Shown one piece after another: positions 4,745 through 5,578 of a DNA stretch of 5,578 bases. Origin of the DNA: Actinomycetota bacterium. Lineage in GTDB: Bacteria > Actinomycetota > Acidimicrobiia > Acidimicrobiales > Microtrichaceae. Within the stretch, counting starts at the first letter, position 1; every line of letters starts with the position of its first letter. The notes under the pieces are model-generated. The model was not told the DNA's origin. It ran no database searches and saw only the letters and a list, made by a program, of their open reading frames with translations. The stretch lies in contig SXMI01000148.1 of assembly GCA_005777415.1 (NCBI GenBank), positions 1 through 5,578 on the forward strand. Direction: 5' to 3'. The translations under genes were made by a program, and so were the position numbers.

Positions 4745-5578
4745 GCGGCTCCCTCCGCACCGACCGGGGCGCCGCCGAAGCGTTCCGCCCAGGCCTGGAG
4801 ACGGTCGTCGTCCAACTTCTCGAACAGGAGTCCGGGCGGCGTGAAGGACGCCCCGGGAACCAGCGCGGCGCGGGCGGCGTCGGGCAGATCGGCGGTGAGC
4901 ACACCCGTCGCGGCGCCGGTCACACCCGGCGCGGCGCCGGTGAGACAGGTGCGCAGGCGGGCGGCGGTCGCCGGGATGAACGGCTCGGCCGCGACGGCGT
5001 CCACCAGCGCCAACTGCAGCGCGGTGCGCAGGGTGCAGGCGGTGCGATCGCGGTCCACCTTGATGGTCCGCCACGGCTCCCGCTGCTCCAGGTAGGCGTT
5101 GCCCTCGGCCCACAGCGCCCGGAGGGCGCCGGTGGCCTTGCGGAACTCCAGGTCCTCCATGTGGCCGATGTACTCGTCGAGTCGTCCGGCCACGGCGGCC
5201 CCGAGCGCCGCCTCCTCGTCCCCCGGCTCCCCACCCTCCGGCACCACCTCGCCGAAGTGCCGCACGACCTGGCTGACCGTCCGGTTCACGAAGTTGCCGA
5301 AGGTTCCGACCAGGTCCTTGTTGACGGCGTCGCCGAACAGGGGCCAGGTGAAGTCGGTGTCGTCGGACTCCGGGGCGTTGGCCATCAGGTACCACCGCCA
5401 GTAGTCGGCGGGCAGCAGTTCCAGGGCGTCCGACATGAACACGCCCCGGTGCGAGGAGGTCGAGAACTTGCCGCCCTCGTAGGTCAGCCAGTTGAACGAC
5501 TTCAGCCGGTCCACGAGCTTCCACGGTTCCCCCGAGCCGAGCAGGGTGCCGGGGAACCCGATCGTGTGGAAGGGCACG
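4741..5578 (-). CDS. metG: Methionyl-tRNA synthetase, C-terminal part (5' end beyond the right edge)
   Basis: MetRS charges initiator and elongator tRNA(Met) with methionine. Only the last 278 residues are visible; the GTG codon at 5575-5577 is an internal valine (VPFHTIGFPG), and the gene continues past the edge, so the HIGH motif and zinc knuckle are not seen. From that valine, NWLTYEGGKFSTSSHRGVF (29-47) holds the KMSKS-equivalent loop as KFSTS (37-41). It is followed by DYWRWYLMANAPESDDTDFTW (58-78), the anticodon-binding helical domain with NKDLVGTFGNFVNR (86-99), and an EPW motif with the family's usual helices. It ends near LLFEKLDDDRLQAWAERFGG, without the C-terminal Trbp111-like domain found in some MetRSs. 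The TGA at 4741-4743 overlaps the next gene's GTG. Confidence 0.96.
   Translation of the reverse strand, partial: VPFHTIGFPGTLLGSGEPWKLVDRLKSFNWLTYEGGKFSTSSHRGVFMSDALELLPADYWRWYLMANAPESDDTDFTWPLFGDAVNKDLVGTFGNFVNRTVSQVVRHFGEVVPEGGEPGDEEAALGAAVAGRLDEYIGHMEDLEFRKATGALRALWAEGNAYLEQREPWRTIKVDRDRTACTLRTALQLALVDAVAAEPFIPATAARLRTCLTGAAPGVTGAATGVLTADLPDAARAALVPGASFTPPGLLFEKLDDDRLQAWAERFGGAPVGAEGAA
4749..4756 (-). promoter_or_regulatory. Strong Shine-Dalgarno deciding the start of the membrane-protein gene
   Basis: On the minus strand GGAGGGAG lies inside the last codons of metG, with its GGAGG core 7 bases before the GTG at 4744. It fixes that GTG as the start, although the same frame stays open far upstream. 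It also implies translation from the metG mRNA and contrasts with the leaderless-looking starts of the other genes. Confidence 0.8.

Noticed and set aside
4745..5524. Upstream extension of the membrane-protein frame through metG, open to 5524
   Set aside because: The extension is the out-of-frame shadow of metG and is Arg/Gly-rich. The GTG at 4744 with GGAGGGAG just upstream is the better start.

Overview
This is a high-GC window whose codons carry G or C at almost every third position. It suggests an actinobacterial chromosome, possibly class Acidimicrobiia or a related lineage. The lineage is an inference from composition, GTG starts, a CofC/FbiD-type coenzyme F420 gene, a metG of the KFSTS type, and what look like leaderless TANNNT promoters. 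No rRNA, tRNA, CRISPR, insertion sequence or phage feature is visible. Six protein-coding genes fill nearly the whole window and no gene-free gap exceeds 75 bases.

Left part, minus strand: bases 1-1318 hold one long gene open through the left edge. It encodes an uncharacterised protein with a Trp-rich N-terminal region and an Ala-rich, probably helical C-terminal half that ends in an 11-residue repeat at the edge. Upstream of it, also on the minus strand, is a complete gpsA (1393-2403), the glycerol-3-phosphate dehydrogenase of phospholipid synthesis.

Centre, plus strand: gpsA is divergent from a two-gene unit. The first gene is a CofC/FbiD-like guanylyltransferase of F420 biosynthesis (2430-3101). 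The second is a PIG-L/LmbE zinc deacetylase (3104-3886) that begins 2 bases after the first gene's stop. The 26-bp gpsA/cofC spacer carries two overlapping, oppositely oriented TANNNT hexamers, each 8 bases from its start codon. This looks like a compact bidirectional, leaderless promoter.

Right part, minus strand: the 3' portion of metG (methionyl-tRNA synthetase) enters from the right edge. It overlaps by a GTGA junction with a gene for a single-pass membrane-anchored protein of unknown function (3905-4744), whose stop faces the deacetylase stop across 18 bp.

The genes are mostly core metabolism (translation, lipid precursor, F420 cofactor) with two uncharacterised proteins. I see no defence or mobile system. 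The points most worth a second look are the bidirectional promoter, the unnamed 1-1318 gene, the divergent features of the CofC-like protein and its coupling to a deacetylase, and the metG-coupled membrane protein.
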